Origin: Erythrophleum ivorense
Taxonomy: Eukaryota > Streptophyta > Magnoliopsida > Fabales > Fabaceae
NCBI GenBank assembly: GCA_026724425.1
Contig: JAIUCV010000004.1
Span: 6,396,001-6,460,000 of the forward strand
Direction: 5' to 3'
DNA: 64,000 nucleotides
Shown: one piece after another, positions 13,461 to 25,907 of the stretch
Layout: the number at the start of each line of letters is the position of its first letter
Numbering within the stretch: the stretch's first letter is position 1
Translations under genes and position numbers: made by a program
The notes under the pieces: model-generated
The model's input: the letters and a program-made list of their open reading frames with translations, nothing else
What the model was told of the DNA's origin: nothing
Databases searched by the model: none

Positions 13461-16400
13461 ATGAATTAGGAACCAATAAATAATTTTATTGAAACTATAT
13501 CCTCTTTAAGTTTATTTATACATTTGGTCTCCATATTTTACACGAGTTTCTATTTTGATATTTATACTTCTTTTTCAAACAATTCTTTATTCTTTTATTT
13601 TTATTATGTCCATCAAAACATTGTTAATTAAACTAATACTGAATTTTTTTGTGACCAAGAGAAAAAATTAAACTAATGCTGAATTAACTCACAGCTAACT
13701 ACACTCATGTCACAAGTTAATGCCAAAGGAAACATTTTTTACCATGTAAGCAATTGAGTTATTCTATGTTTGGTTTAACGTTTCATTGCTTTAAAATCAC
13801 GTTTTAACAAAATATTCTTTTATTGCTTCTACATTTGATGGGTTACAAACAAAATTTTTTTTATTTTCAATACTAATCCAAACATACACTTAGTCTTTTT
13901 TTTAACCCACTGGTGCTTATTCTTTCATCATATGTTTCGTTTCTTTCACCAGAACCAGAGCATCAAGCGCCTCCCCATCGAGCTATTTGCTTTAAAGTTC
14001 CACATTCAAACATCTACGAGGAAAACTATAATGGTACATGATTAGTGCGTACTTTCTTAATTTTTGAACTTATAATTAATGGTATGTATCAAAAGCAGAT
14101 CGTCATCTGAGAGAAATGAAAGAGAAAGCACATGTGTGGCTGAGGACATGAGCTTTTTTTTTTCTGCTTTTTCTGCAGCTATAGATAAATGAGTACAGCT
14201 AGCAAAAATATATTTGAGCAACACGTACAGGAAATAGAAAGTAAAAAAAAAAATTAATTAAAGACTTGAAGTTCAAAAATTTATTTTTCAAAGGAGGCGA
14301 TTATAACTTTAAAAAGATCTGGTTACATCATTGAAAAAAATCAAGTTATAAGAAGTTGTAAAAAGATTTTTAACTATCAATTTTGCTAACTTATAGTCCT
14401 TAAATAGCATTTTTTTAAAAAATGGTATAAGATAAATACAATTAAGTCAATAAATTGAAAAAGCTTCTTTCATTATTTTTTTTATATATTATTTAAAGAA
14501 ATTAAACTCTTGACGCTATCGTATCTCTCCTCACTCTTACCAAAGCTTCTTCCATTTTAAGTATCCCAATAATAAAAGAATTTAAACTTTTTTCATATCT
14601 AAAGAGTTCTTTATATATGAATAAAAAAAGCGATACAATAAATATGAAATTCATACAAATGAGTTTTATGAATCTCATCTACTATATTAGTCAGTCTCCT
14701 ATACAAGGAGTTCTTAGAAAAAAAAGACTCTTGTGAATCAAGTTAGAGACTATTTTACTCATTAAGTGAAGAAAAAACAAGAGTAATAACAATAATTTAC
14801 AGTTGTCTCAATTTGTTGGTGCACTTCTATTTTCTGGTGAGTCTATATTTGCGTCTTGAAGGGTACGTAATTTCAACCTGATCAGTGCTATCACTGTCAA
14901 CAAAAGGTTGGATGAATCCTCGATGAAGTCAGGTGCGTTTGGGGCTTCTCTGGCGAGACCTAGACAAAGGGTTTTACACTCTTAAATAGGGTAAACAAGA
15001 AAGCTTACAAGCAGAGCCATAAATGTATTTTTAAAGTGATTATTTTGATGGGAGATTAGATTAAAAGATTTTATTTATAAAATTAAAATTAAAAAACAAA
15101 TTAAAATTAAATCATTAACTTGCTAATTATTTCAACTGCGTCCGTGGATGGGATGGCCACGCATGAGATGGAGAATAGACTGGAGAGGAATGATAAAATC
15201 ATGTGGTCATAGAAAACGACAAGAATTCCACTAAAGAGCAGATATGGGACCCATCCTCCATAAAAATTGTGTCCAGTTGATGATGACAAGATTCTCTAAT
15301 AATCTCTGCTCTAGCCAACGACAACCATGTCTCCGTCGTCTCTACCCTACTTCCTCATTTACTCTGTTCTACTACCCCTAGGCTCCCCAACCTCGTCCTT
15401 TTCCTTTTGCCATTTTATGTAGGTTGAAATGTATGTAATTTTTTGAAATTTTAAATTATAAATAAATAATTATTTTTATTTTTAAACTTTAAACTGAATT
15501 TTTTAAATTTTATGTTTTTATATAAATAACTATCACTGTTAGTGAATTTATTAATCTATTAATAAAAAAGTAACACATCAAATTAAATAAATCTTAAAAT
15601 TTTGTTTTTTTGTGCAAATTAATTTTCTTAAATTTTGAGTGATGGATGAATAACTTTTTGATGGATAAGAAATTCATTAATAATAAGAATTATTTACACT
15701 TAATCTCAGATTTAGGAAATTTATTTTAAAGTTTTAAGGTCAAAAGAATTATACTATATGAACTAAAATTCAAAAAAAAATCAATACAATTTTTTACCTT
15801 TCAAGGAACGATAAGTTGAGGTTGGAATGCATCCAAATAAATTAGAATGATTCACACGGAACCTCGTACCTAGTAACTCTTTTTATTTTTTGAACTAATA
15901 TCTACCTAATAAAGTATACATTAAATTTTAATTAATTTAAAAATATTTATTATTCTCTAATAACATCGTCATTCATTTTTGATAATTAATTTTTATTTAA
16001 ATATAGAATTCAAAGTACTTAATATTTTATAAGTACCAAAAATAAACACTGATTAAGGTTTAGTGAAATTTTTTAAAATACAATATGTAGTTGGAAATAT
16101 TATTAAATGTTCAAATTGTATAGTTATGCCCATTTCTCATAATTAATTAGATTGTAATTTCTTTTTTTTTTTTAAGTCTTTGTGATTTATCGTTAATGGC
16201 AAGCAAAGTAAATTAATTGAACACTTGTCTTAATACTAGTTATTGCTACTCAAGTTATGGTTAAAGATGAAAAGAAAAAAGTCTAATCTAGTAACAATAT
16301 ATTGTAGTGCTTAAAATAGTACCTAGAATTACAAGTTTTTTCACTCAATAAATTAAGAGAGAGAAGAAAACGGTTTGTAGCTGTCAATGTATAATGTTAT

Positions 16401-17050
16401 TCTTAGCAAAGTTATGAATTTTAGAGAGTGTATCCTAGTTTTGATATATTCTTTGCGAATGATTAATTAGGGTTTATTTTCCTTTTATATCTAAGAATTT
16501 GTGCCAATTATTCTTAAGTCATTTAGAGTTAGTAAGATTATTATAATAATATAGGATTTGACTGCAATGCGAGTTGATTCATTACAAGTCTGAAAATATT
16601 ATGTTTATAAGGCATAATTGCAATATTATTAACAAAACAACTAAGACTTTTATAATTGTCATTTCATTCTTTATAGTTAAATTAATTTTAACATAAAATA
16701 TGATTAATATACACTTTATTTAAGCTTTAAGCTTAACTTTTTGAAAGAAAGTGTTATAGACATATGTAATAAAATTATTTATAAGTGTTTTTAATTTAAA
16801 TAAAAATATGATAGGATAAAAAGAATAAATGATGGCAATGACATATGTATCATCATATCATTACCATATTTGTAATTATACCAATATGACTTAAAATTAG
16901 CATTAATCATGGACGAAATTGATCGAGATGATCATCTACATCTGAAACTTAATTATTGACACAATGAATAGATATGATTTGATTTAAATGTAATATATTA
17001 TAACATGAGACAAAAAATTTATCATAATTATGTGCATATGAAAATTGATA
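13461..17050. other. AT-rich intergenic DNA, nothing recognised
   Basis: No gene model is supported. A GC-richer patch at about 15,300-15,420 holds a 31-codon open frame (ATG at about 15,328) with a hydrophobic start, too short and isolated to call. Confidence 0.45.
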
Positions 17051-17055
17051 TCAAC

Positions 17056-17645
17056 AGTGTGTGTGTGTGTGTGAAGTGTTTCGTAGTTTATGTCAAATTA
17101 TAATTATTTTGTTAAAAAAATTTCAATTTAGACATGACTAAGAACAATTTATAGTTACGCTATTAATAAAATTATAGCATATAAAAGACAAGCGAAAAAT
17201 AGGTACTTAAATATATATTATGAAAGATTAGAACACACAAATATCTTCGTAGTGAAGAAATAACTTCCTGATCATATTATATATTCATGATGACGAACAA
17301 AAAAGGAAGGAGATATATCTGGTTACTAACATGAATGAAAAACGATACAATATTGCATCTAAGAATTTTCAATTAATTAATGTATGTATGCCTCTTATGT
17401 TTGCGTTCTCTATCCTTGGCTTTTCCTTTTTCCATTTCAATTTGTAGCTGAGTTAGATTCTTGGCAATCCGTTGTTTTTCCAAGTGGGACAAGAATGGCA
17501 TCGGAATAAGTGACCTAGGAGCGATTTAGTCTATTGGATTTTATTTTATTTTATTTATATCTTACGTATAGATATATAATATAAGATTATAAAATAATCT
17601 TATATTATAAAATATTATTATAAAAAAATAAGATTATAAAACATC
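17056..17645 (+). repeat. Direct duplication, copy A
   Basis: Shares collinear phrases with about 19,880-20,960, including AAATTATAGCATATA..GACAAGC, GAAGAAATAACTTCCT, TTTGCGTTCTCYATCCTTGGC and AAGAATGGCATCGGA. This copy is shorter. It lacks the roughly 280 bp present at about 20,160-20,440 in copy B and has only one of the three tandem units found there. Confidence 0.7.
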
Positions 17646-17664
17646 ATTATATTAATTAAAGCTT

Positions 17665-17965
17665 TTAGGGTAAATTACATGAATCTCTTTTAAATTTTAT
17701 TAAAACTAAATAAATTTTTTATTTATTTTTAAAATATACACCCCATTTCATTGAAATCAAAAGTTGCACTAATCCAATTTTTTAAAATATCTTGTTAAAA
17801 TTATACGATTTTTTTAATTTTCAAAAGATATATCTATCTCCTTTAAAATTAAAAGTTACATTATATTTTAGTCTAATTAACTAAAATGTACTCTTAATAT
17901 AAACAGATTGTTTTAACTAAAATATCCTCTTTTAGATTTAGCAACTTGGAGCCAAAATTAAGTTT
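17665..17965. repeat. AT-rich dispersed repeat related to 40,810-41,570
   Basis: Shares the opening word GGTAAATTACATGAATCT and the interior ...AACTAAAATGTACTCTT... with the foldback at 40,810-41,570. Boundaries are approximate. Confidence 0.4.
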
Positions 17966-18321
17966 AATCAAGTACATCAAAAAGTTATATAAAGTAAAAA
18001 ATTTTGATTTGCAACAGTTAATCATGAGTTCGTCAATTTGCACAAAAAATAAAGAACTTTAAAATTATTATTCTTTCACATGAGAGACACGTGTCAAACA
18101 AATTGTTAATTGATAAATGGTAAGATAAACTTTAACAAAATTATGAAAAAGAAGTTAGCTACTGCAACAATACGAAAACTATGTTTTACTGGTGTGTGCG
18201 GGAGTATTTAGTGTGTGTGTATATACATAACATTAAAAAAAAATATTTCTTCATATACCTCACGTAATTTTTATAAATATAATATTTAAAAAATAAATCA
18301 TTCAACTAAAAATAACATTAT

Positions 18322-18695
18322 CTAAACGTGTAAAAGGTTATAAATGTACATCATATTTGGGGTTGGCAATTTTAGACCGAGTGTCAAAGTCAATGAATGA
18401 CCAAATTGAACCAATATGCAATACAACATATACAAACACAAGCAACATTCTAGCAAAGCTCATGGAAATTAGGAACAATGATGCTGCCCATGAATAGCCT
18501 CATCCCAAACTCAATAGATCCATGACCCAATTCTTTTCTCATCTAGTTTGGTATGTCTATATAGCAATATGTCTTTGGAATCAGATGATGTCAATTTCAC
18601 GGATTCAGAGTAATATTCTCTCAATAAGCTCCTTTTTCCATAGTCACTTTTACCTAATATTTATTTGGTGACATATATTAAGATAATATGTGTTA
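18322..18695 (+). repeat. Inverted duplication, left arm
   Basis: Its reverse complement aligns along its whole length with 21,105-21,500. Shared words in the complement are ATTCCAAAGACATATTGCTA, TAGACATACCAAACTA, AATTGGGTCATGG, GGCTATTCATGGG and AAATATGATGTACA. About 2.4 kb separates the arms. There is no coding signal. Confidence 0.75.
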
Positions 18696-19183
18696 TGGGG
18701 GCCTTATCAACATAAGAGCCTCACAAAACTCATAGTATTTCAATCTACAGAACTTAATAACTATAATCCATTAAGTCATATACAAATTGGTATAATAAAT
18801 TATTTTTAACAAAGTTATTTCAAATAATCAAACAGGAAAAGCTGCTTTGAGTAGATGACTTCTAGGACTCCACAAAACCACTTAACCCCGTCATCATCCT
18901 TAGCACACTTTCAAAAAGATTTATAAATAAAGGACTCCCCAATGTTAATGCGACAAACACTCAAAAGACATTACAACCATACTAAGTCTTAAACTCACAA
19001 ATCACCTACACACCTCTACTACCCCAATATAATCAAAACTAAGCACCTTGTGACACGCATATGGCCATTCGAATCCTTATCTTGTACCATCTTGATATCC
19101 TAATAGGACTCTTTCATCTTTTCTCTTTCTAAGATTCTTATCTTTGTCTTCTGTCCGATCCCCACCAAAAACATCAAATATGC

Positions 19184-19185
<2 letters not shown>

Positions 19186-19218
<33 letters not shown>
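19186..19218. repeat. (AT)n microsatellite
   Basis: About 15 uninterrupted AT dinucleotides. Confidence 0.9.
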
Positions 19219-19221
<3 letters not shown>

Positions 19222-19507
19222 TCTATTAGATTTAACAATTTGAAATCAAGCACTATCAAATTTTCAAGATTCTCTATCAATTTGTAATTTTTTTATTAGA
19301 TTAACTTTAAATAAAATTGCATCAATAGTTTTTAATGACAACAACATTTAACTTAAATTACAACAAAATAAAACTTCATTAATATTTGCTTTTATAAACA
19401 CTTCACTAAACTCTTTTATGTACCGACATAGAGAGTTCAATTCATTTCTCACAAATCACAATCACACAACGCTCCCTCTATAGTCTCAATCCTCAAGCAC
19501 GAAAATT

Positions 19508-19880
19508 ATTTAGGATAAATTATAATAATATGTTTTTAAGTTTGACTAAATTATACTTGATAGTCTCTTATTTAAAAAAAAAAAAGTGTTGTTCAACTCT
19601 CTTGACATTTAATATCTATTGCGAAAAGTTCTCTTCAATTTGTTTTTTATGGATGTAGTTAACTTTTTATATAGTATATGATTGTGGTTTTATTCTTAAT
19701 ATAATATTAAAGATAAATTGATGTTAAATTCCAATATGAAGGCTGAGGCTTTGTGATTTTACTTTTAATATGTCAATAAAAATAATTAAATAAATTTATT
19801 TTTGGAAAGAACATATATTATATAAAAAGTTAACTTCATTGACTAAATTGAAATTTTGGCAATCTGTCGTTTCTCTGTGT
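19508..19880. mobile_element. MITE-like repeat, family also at 24,046 and about 50,480
   Basis: Begins GGATAAATTATAATAATATG and carries the interior phrases TTGTGGTTTTATTCTTAATAT and AATAATTAAATAAATTTATTTT. These recur with changes at 24,046-24,386 and about 50,480-50,760. Ends are not precisely defined. Confidence 0.4.
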
Positions 19881-20960
19881 GCGTGAGTGAAGTATTTCAT
19901 AGTTTGTGTCAAATTATAACTATATTGTTAAAAAAATTTGCAACTTAGACAATAAATAAAATTATAGCTAGCCATGACTAAAACAAATTATAGTTACGTT
20001 ATTAATAAAATTATAGCATATACAAGACAAGCAAAAATAGAGGCACTTAAATACATATTATGAAATATTAGAATACACAAAGTTCTTCCTAGCTTTTTGT
20101 TCAATGAAGAAATAACTTCCTAAACTATATATTGATCTATTATATATTCATGAGAAAAATTTGATAGCATCCATCCTCATTTAATTTAGTATATATCTTA
20201 AATTTGTTTGTGGTAAGAAAATTCTATCTTAAGTTTTATTAAAATTGATGAAGAAATGCTTGAACAGACATGTCAAATAGATTATATATGCGTGTGTGTA
20301 CATGTGTGAATGATAATTTTGAATATAGCATACAAAGAAATTTATCATTATTTTTTATACTAGCATCTATATCATTCTGGTATAGTGAATCAGAATGAAA
20401 TTTCTTTGGTAAAATGATTGAATTTGGTTTTGGCAGTTTTATAATGAACAAAAAGGGAATGAGATATTTCTGGTTCCGAAGAATGAAAAAAGATACATTG
20501 CATATGCTCCTCGTCTTTTAATAATCTTCAATTAAGTGGTGTATGTATAATCTTGGGAAGGAGATATTTCTCGTTACGAAGAATGAAAAAAGATACATTG
20601 CATATGCTCCTCGATTGTCTTTTAATAATTTTCAATTAATTGGTGTATTTATAATCTTGGCAAGGATCTGGTTAGGAAGAATGAGAAAAGATACATTGCA
20701 TATGCTCGTCGTCTTTTAAGAATCTTCAATTAATTGGTGTATGTATAATTTTTTAGTTTGCGTTCTCCATCCTTGGCTTTTTTCCTTTATTTATTTCAAT
20801 TTGCAGCTAAATTGGATTCTTGGTAATCTGTTTTTTTTTTCCAAGTGGGGTAAGAATGGCATCGGAGTATGTGATGTAGGAGCGATTTGGTATATTGAGA
20901 TTTTATATATTTTTTTGTGTATCTTATAAATATAAAGTATAAGATATTATAAAATATCTT
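19880..20960 (+). repeat. Direct duplication, copy B
   Basis: Collinear with copy A (17,056-17,645) but longer. It has an extra roughly 280-bp segment (about 20,160-20,440) and a threefold tandem array at 20,461-20,750. Confidence 0.7.
20461..20750 (+). repeat. Tandem repeat, three ~86-104 bp units
   Basis: Units at about 20,461-20,560, 20,561-20,664 and 20,665-20,750 each contain GATACATTGCATATGCTC, CTTTTAA and AATTAATTGGTGTATGTATAA with few changes. Confidence 0.85.
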
Positions 20961-21008
20961 ATATTGAAAACTTTCATAGTTGATATCATAATTAAGATTT
21001 TTTAAAAG

Positions 21009-21036
21009 TAATATATATATATATATATATATATAT
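21009..21036. repeat. (AT)n microsatellite
   Basis: About 13 AT dinucleotides next to the inverted-repeat right arm. Confidence 0.85.
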
Positions 21037-21104
21037 TATTTCTTTATAAATGTGAAATCGGATGAGTTAATTCCTATTCAAAATACTAGTATCACTTGTT
21101 ATAT

Positions 21105-21500
21105 GTCTCATATATTGTATCTTAATAGATGTCACCAAATAAATATCAGGTAAAAGTAATTATAGAAAAAGGAGCTAATTGATAGAATATTACTCTACTT
21201 TTGTGGAATTAAGACATCAGCTGATTCCAAAGACATATTGCTATATAGACATACCAAACTAAATGAGACAAAAATTGGGTCATGGGTACTATCCATTGAG
21301 TTTGGAATTGGGCTATTCATGGGTTGCATCATATATTGTACCTAATTTCCATGTGCCTTGCTAGAATATTTCCTAGTGTTTGGATATGCTGTATTGCGAG
21401 TTGGATCAAGTTTGTCATCCATCTTTTGATACTCAGTCTAAAAAATTACCAACCCTAAATATGATGTACACATTTGTTATCTTTTATGCATTTAGGTTAA
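21105..21500 (-). repeat. Inverted duplication, right arm
   Basis: Reverse complement of 18,322-18,695 with scattered substitutions and small indels, roughly 80% or better by eye. It lies just beyond copy B of the direct duplication, while the left arm follows copy A, so the two blocks differ by an inversion of this part. Confidence 0.75.
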
Positions 21501-21807
21501 AAAAAATACATTTAAAGACTCAAGTTTTGTAAAATTTATAATAAAATATATTAAAAATTAAAATTATTCTTAAAGATTAAAATTACTACTTAAAAAATTA
21601 TTACTAGATTTTAAGAAAATTAAAATTAAAATTATTTAAATTGTAACTTTTCTAAAATTTAACAATAATTTTTTAAATTTAATAAAAACTCAGCAATAAT
21701 TTAGATTTTTAAGATTGATTTTAATTTTTAAGATCTTTTATTATGAATTTTATAAAATTTAAATCCTCGAATATAATCTTCTCTTTAGATAATGTACATG
21801 CATAATA

Positions 21808-21842
<35 letters not shown>

Positions 21843-22813
21843 GTTACCTTTTGTACTAAAATGCGTCTCAACCGTATATATGCTTACTTGGGCTTGAGCT
21901 AGAGAATAATTAATGGCGGTAATTATTGACTTTGGATAGGCTTTAGGGCATTATTGAATACAAGTTTGCCTTGGAGAATTAAACTAAGAAACGGCTCTGT
22001 ATTACTGTACTTGTGCGAGTAATTTCAAGTAAAAAGTGGTGGGGAAAAGGAGGTGTGTCCCTAAATTGCACGTAAATAGAAAAAGCTGCTTCAAATGGCC
22101 CCACAGACAACCAAACCACTGTTCTTCCCACCCATTCCTTTCTATGCTCGTCGTTGTCTGTGTCTCCACATGCATGTGGTTCCCACTCTCCCTTATGCTA
22201 CTCTTACAGATAATTTATCACCAAAACAAAGAGATCCAACAGCAACAATGTATCTTTTGTTACCTCATCAGATTTTCGCTTGAGAAAATCCATGTGGTAC
22301 AAACACAATCTCCTAAGATTGCTCCTGTCCCATATCAATGGCCTTTTGAGATAATTAAGATCTGCATGCAATGTATGCCGCCTTAGAAGCATACACAGAA
22401 TAATATTGTAGTGTTTAATTACTGCAATATTAAGTATCATTTATTTTCAACATAATGTCGGATATATCAAACACCAAAAATACAACAGTACTGTGTCTCT
22501 TTGGACTATGTGCATGTGTGGTTCTGATTGCTTTTACAATTGTTGGAACTTATTTATATGTGCTTCGGTGTTTTGGTCAGTTTCAGTTTAACTGTTTATA
22601 AATGAAAATGATCAGATATTTTCATGCATGCTTAATTATGGTGACTAGCTTTATACTTTTAAGAACAAAGTCTATATAGAGCTAGTTTTGACCATATGCT
22701 TCGAAACTGAGTTACCGAAGGTGCCAGTTTGGTCAAGGTAAATGATCTTTTACAGATTACGTCAAAGAATTGAAATCAAGCGCAACTTTTAGCATAGAGG
22801 AAAAAGTTGGTAC

Positions 22814-22853
<40 letters not shown>

Positions 22854-23278
22854 AGTTCACATCTTTAAAATACCCATAGCTGCACTACCTGTAAAAGAAA
22901 AGTAGAACCTGTTCAACATATATCGATAGAGCTAGTTGTTGATTTGAATTTCACGAGGGAATGACGTGCTATTTTCTCGCTGTGCGTTCATTTCATTTGA
23001 GAGATTGATCTTGTACATGGAGACGGTTTCTAGTGGCACTTAAATTTATGCACTGAAACTAAAAGAATCATGCAGTTGTATTGGAAAACAATGCATAAGA
23101 TGAGAAATATGATATATTAATAGGCAACCTGTTTATCTTTTGGGTAAGAAAAATGACAGTGAGAATTCATTACCAGTCAAATGACAACTCTATTGATGGA
23201 GTACTCTCAAGTTATTTTTTTCTTTTTTTGGGGGTTAAATTTGAGTATTTATCTCTATATATCTATATTAAAATTTGA
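21501..23278. other. Intergenic DNA with (TA)n(CA)n and (GA)n microsatellites
   Basis: (TA)n then (CA)n occupies about 21,807-21,842, and a pure (GA)n run about 22,817-22,851. The region 22,030-22,440 is less AT-rich and holds overlapping open frames on both strands (up to 116 codons, 22,036-22,386), none resembling a known family. It could be an unspliced non-coding transcript or nothing. Confidence 0.5.
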
Positions 23279-23702
23279 GAAAAATGCAAAAAAAATTTCC
23301 GAACTTTAACTCATTTGCAAATAGTCTCCCAAATTTTCAAAATCTAAAAATAGGTTCTTAATTTTCACATCTCAAAAAATAAGGTTTTTTTTTTGTATAT
23401 TTCACTCTTAATTTTCACATTTCATGAACTGCACCTACAACCGCGGTGGATGCCCTATAATTTAGTTGTATTTATTTTATATGTCACTTCAAGCTCTTAT
23501 AATTGATGTGGCAAGCTTTTATTTGATTTTAATACATTTTAAAAGTTCAAGGCATTTTAGAGGAGTCTGAAAATAACATATAAAGTAATGAAACTTCAAT
23601 TTGAATATGAAAATTAAAGGAATTTTAGGCTTTGAAAGTTCAAGAGACTATTTGTAAATGAATCAAAATTCAAGGTTTTTTTTTTTTTTTTGGCATTTTC
23701 CC
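23279..23702. mobile_element. MITE with ~90-bp terminal inverted repeats
   Basis: The left end (GAAAAATGCAAAAAAAATTT...) and the complement of the right end (GGGAAAATGCCAAAAAAA...) pair through about 90 bp, including the shared phrase CATTTGCAAATAGTCTC (right arm CATTTACAAATAGTCTC). The flanks carry the same six bases, ATTTGA, at 23,273-23,278 and 23,703-23,708, a likely target duplication. No coding capacity. The superfamily is undecided. Confidence 0.7.
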
Positions 23703-23736
23703 ATTTGAATTTATCCATTTCATTGGCCACCATGTT

Positions 23737-23864
23737 TTTTTTTCATTTTTTATATAAGAGAATAAGGGTTTGAACCTAAAACTTCTTGCTTAACTACAGA
23801 AATGGATCTTTTGAAATAACCTAGCTTCTCAAGGGGTAAAGTACCTCACATTTCTTTTTTTTTT

Positions 23865-23900
<36 letters not shown>

Positions 23901-24016
23901 CATTGCGTTGTTTGTCTCTTACTTAAGAGAAACTGCTCAAGATCCTCACTTCAAAGGATCTTGATCTGCTAAACTACTCGCATCCCTCGTCACCGGGTCA
24001 CCACCTAGCTAGTGGC
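23737..24016 (-). mobile_element. Short insertion flanked by 14-bp target duplication (SINE-like, minus)
   Basis: TTGGCCACCATGTT occurs at 23,723-23,736 and again, identical, at 24,017-24,030, enclosing 280 bp. The left end of the insert is T-rich, so on the minus strand it ends in an A-rich tail, as a retroposon would. That strand has GGTTCAAACCC (B-box-like) close to the tail, which is unusual for a SINE. The insert includes an (AT)n run at about 23,869-23,899. Confidence 0.6.
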
Positions 24017-24045
24017 TTGGCCACCATGTTCTTTGCGGTAAATTT

Positions 24046-24386
24046 GAGTAAATTACACTAACTTCTTTAAGATTTGGTGAAATTACATTTAATATCTCTC
24101 TTACTTTAAAAACAATTAACTCCTTAACATTTTGATATATATTACAAAATTTTTTCTCTAATTTATATTATGTAAAAAAATTAATTTTTTTTACATAATA
24201 TAAGATTTTGATTTTATTATTAGTATAATAAAAAAATAGTTTTCTTTTTAAAATATATCTATATATTGTGTAGAAAGTTAAATTTATTAATAAAAATAAA
24301 TTAAAAGAGAATTAAGAGTAATTTTAAAATAAAAATATTAAATTAATTTGTTTCAGCCTATAAAAAAGTTAATGTAATTTATTCAC
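24046..24386. mobile_element. MITE with ~50-bp terminal inverted repeats
   Basis: The left end GAGTAAATTACACTAACTTC pairs with the complement of the right end (GTGAATAAATTACATTAACTT), and the pairing continues for about 50 bp. Related sequence recurs at about 19,508-19,880 and 50,480-50,760. A short AAATTT-like direct repeat flanks it. Confidence 0.6.
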
Positions 24387-25145
24387 AAAATTTTCTAACA
24401 AAGTTGCATCAAGTAGCATAAGCTCGCCTGGGGATGGAAAAATTGGTCAAGTGGTTCAACCTATTGGGTCTAGAGGTTCAACCTATTGGGTCTAGATGCT
24501 GGTGAAGCCCAACAGGATAATAGGATTCAATCATTTTAATGGCACAGTAAGGCACTAGCCTGCACAAACTTCCAAGGCCACCGTCTTCGAAATTATCTTT
24601 TATAGGGCCTTGGCCTAAAATTCGAAAAATATTCTGTTCAATTAGGCCTTATCTTGAAATTCAAAAATAATTTCCCTTCGGCTTTTTTCTCGTTAAGATC
24701 ACAACCACGTACCTCTTACTCTATGGTAGTATAAGATTAAGGTAAATGAAAAAAATTTTCTTTTACATCTTATTTGATAGTTAAATTTTGTCTAAACACC
24801 AAAAAAAAAAATCTATTTTTTTAGATAAATACACAAATCAAAAGTAATTATTATACCTAATTTATAAAAAATTTATTATATTTTTGTTATCATTATTTTT
24901 TATTAATTTTTTTAAAGAGAGGTATAATACCATTTTTCTATTATTAACACTTTTTTATTTAATCAACTATCGGAATAACATTTTCATTCCTCTTTATATT
25001 ATATCAAATATAATTATTTCATTATATTCACATTTATTTATTTATTTTCCTTTTTATACTTAATAATTTTGTATAGCAATCCAGAAGTAAATTTTAAACC
25101 ACTATATCATTTCTCCTTAGTATATGCAACCAACTCTAAAATCCA
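24387..25145. other. Intergenic DNA with a 22-bp tandem duplication
   Basis: GGTTCAACCTATTGGGTCTA is repeated back to back at about 24,453-24,495. No gene is seen. Confidence 0.5.
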
Positions 25146-25149
25146 AATC

Positions 25150-25505
25150 AGGGGAAACTATTGGAAAAACCGAACCACTAGTAAGCAAATAATATTGCTA
25201 GAGATGATGACAGTTTTTTTTTAAGAATGTTTTTTTTGTTAGAGACTACCTCGCATGAGAATGAGGATGAGGGATTCTTCATTGGAGATGGAGTGAGGAT
25301 AAATTTTTCTTCACCAAGAACGTGAGAAAAAAAACCGATGCACTAGAAAAGCAAGTAATATTGTTAGAGATGACCATTTAAAAAAAAAAATTGTGGAGAT
25401 TACCTTTCATGGGAATAGCAAGAGGGATTCTCTCATGAAGATAGATTGAGAATAGAATTCTTTTTTTTTAACCAAAAATATAAGAAAAGGAATGGAGACT
25501 ATACT
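25150..25505 (+). repeat. Tandem duplication of a ~180-bp unit
   Basis: Unit 1 (about 25,150-25,330) and unit 2 (about 25,331-25,505) share, with changes, ACCGAACCACTAGTAAGCAA, AATATTGYTAGAGATGA, GAGGGATTCT and TGAGRATA. Confidence 0.65.
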
Positions 25506-25659
25506 TCCTGTGAGATTCCCAATATCTTAAAATAATTAAAATACTTTTCATTATGTAAGTGTGTGTTTAAGAGTTTATACGACCCTACAATGAGAAATGT
25601 AAATAAGAGTAGGTAGACAAGAGAGTGCTGAGAATAAAATATAAGAAAGATCTCCTAGC

Positions 25660-25907
25660 GTTTGGATCGTGCTTATCTAAATTTAGATTGTTTAAATTTG
25701 ATCTGAACGGTTTAGATTTAATATTTTTATTTTTTAATTTTTTTAATTTAAATTATTATTATTTTAAAAATTAATAATTAAGATATCATTTTTATTCTAT
25801 ATTTTGTATCTTTTGAGATAAATAAAATATCAAAAACATAAAAATTAAAAATATCAAATTTGGACCGTTTAAATTTAATCTAAACGATTTAGATCAAGAT
25901 AAATAGA
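25660..25907. mobile_element. Hairpin/MITE-like inverted repeat
   Basis: The left arm (CTTATCTAAATTTAGATTG then TGATCTGAACGGTTTAGATT) pairs with the complement of the right arm (CTTGATCTAAATCGTTTAGAT then AAACGGTCCAAATTTGA) around an AT-only centre. Non-coding. Confidence 0.5.

Noticed and set aside
19077..19280. 67-codon minus-strand frame
   Set aside because: Much of it translates an AT microsatellite; there is no family signal.
22105..22145. TTCTTCCCACCCATTCC resembling the miR482/2118 mature sequence
   Set aside because: No complementary GGAATGGG-type star strand lies within hairpin distance upstream or downstream, and the word needs a deletion to align.
22036..22440. Overlapping open frames of 116, 62 and 78 codons as a possible small gene
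   Set aside because: They overlap on both strands, show no family motif, and no splice structure extends them. Kept only as unassigned sequence.
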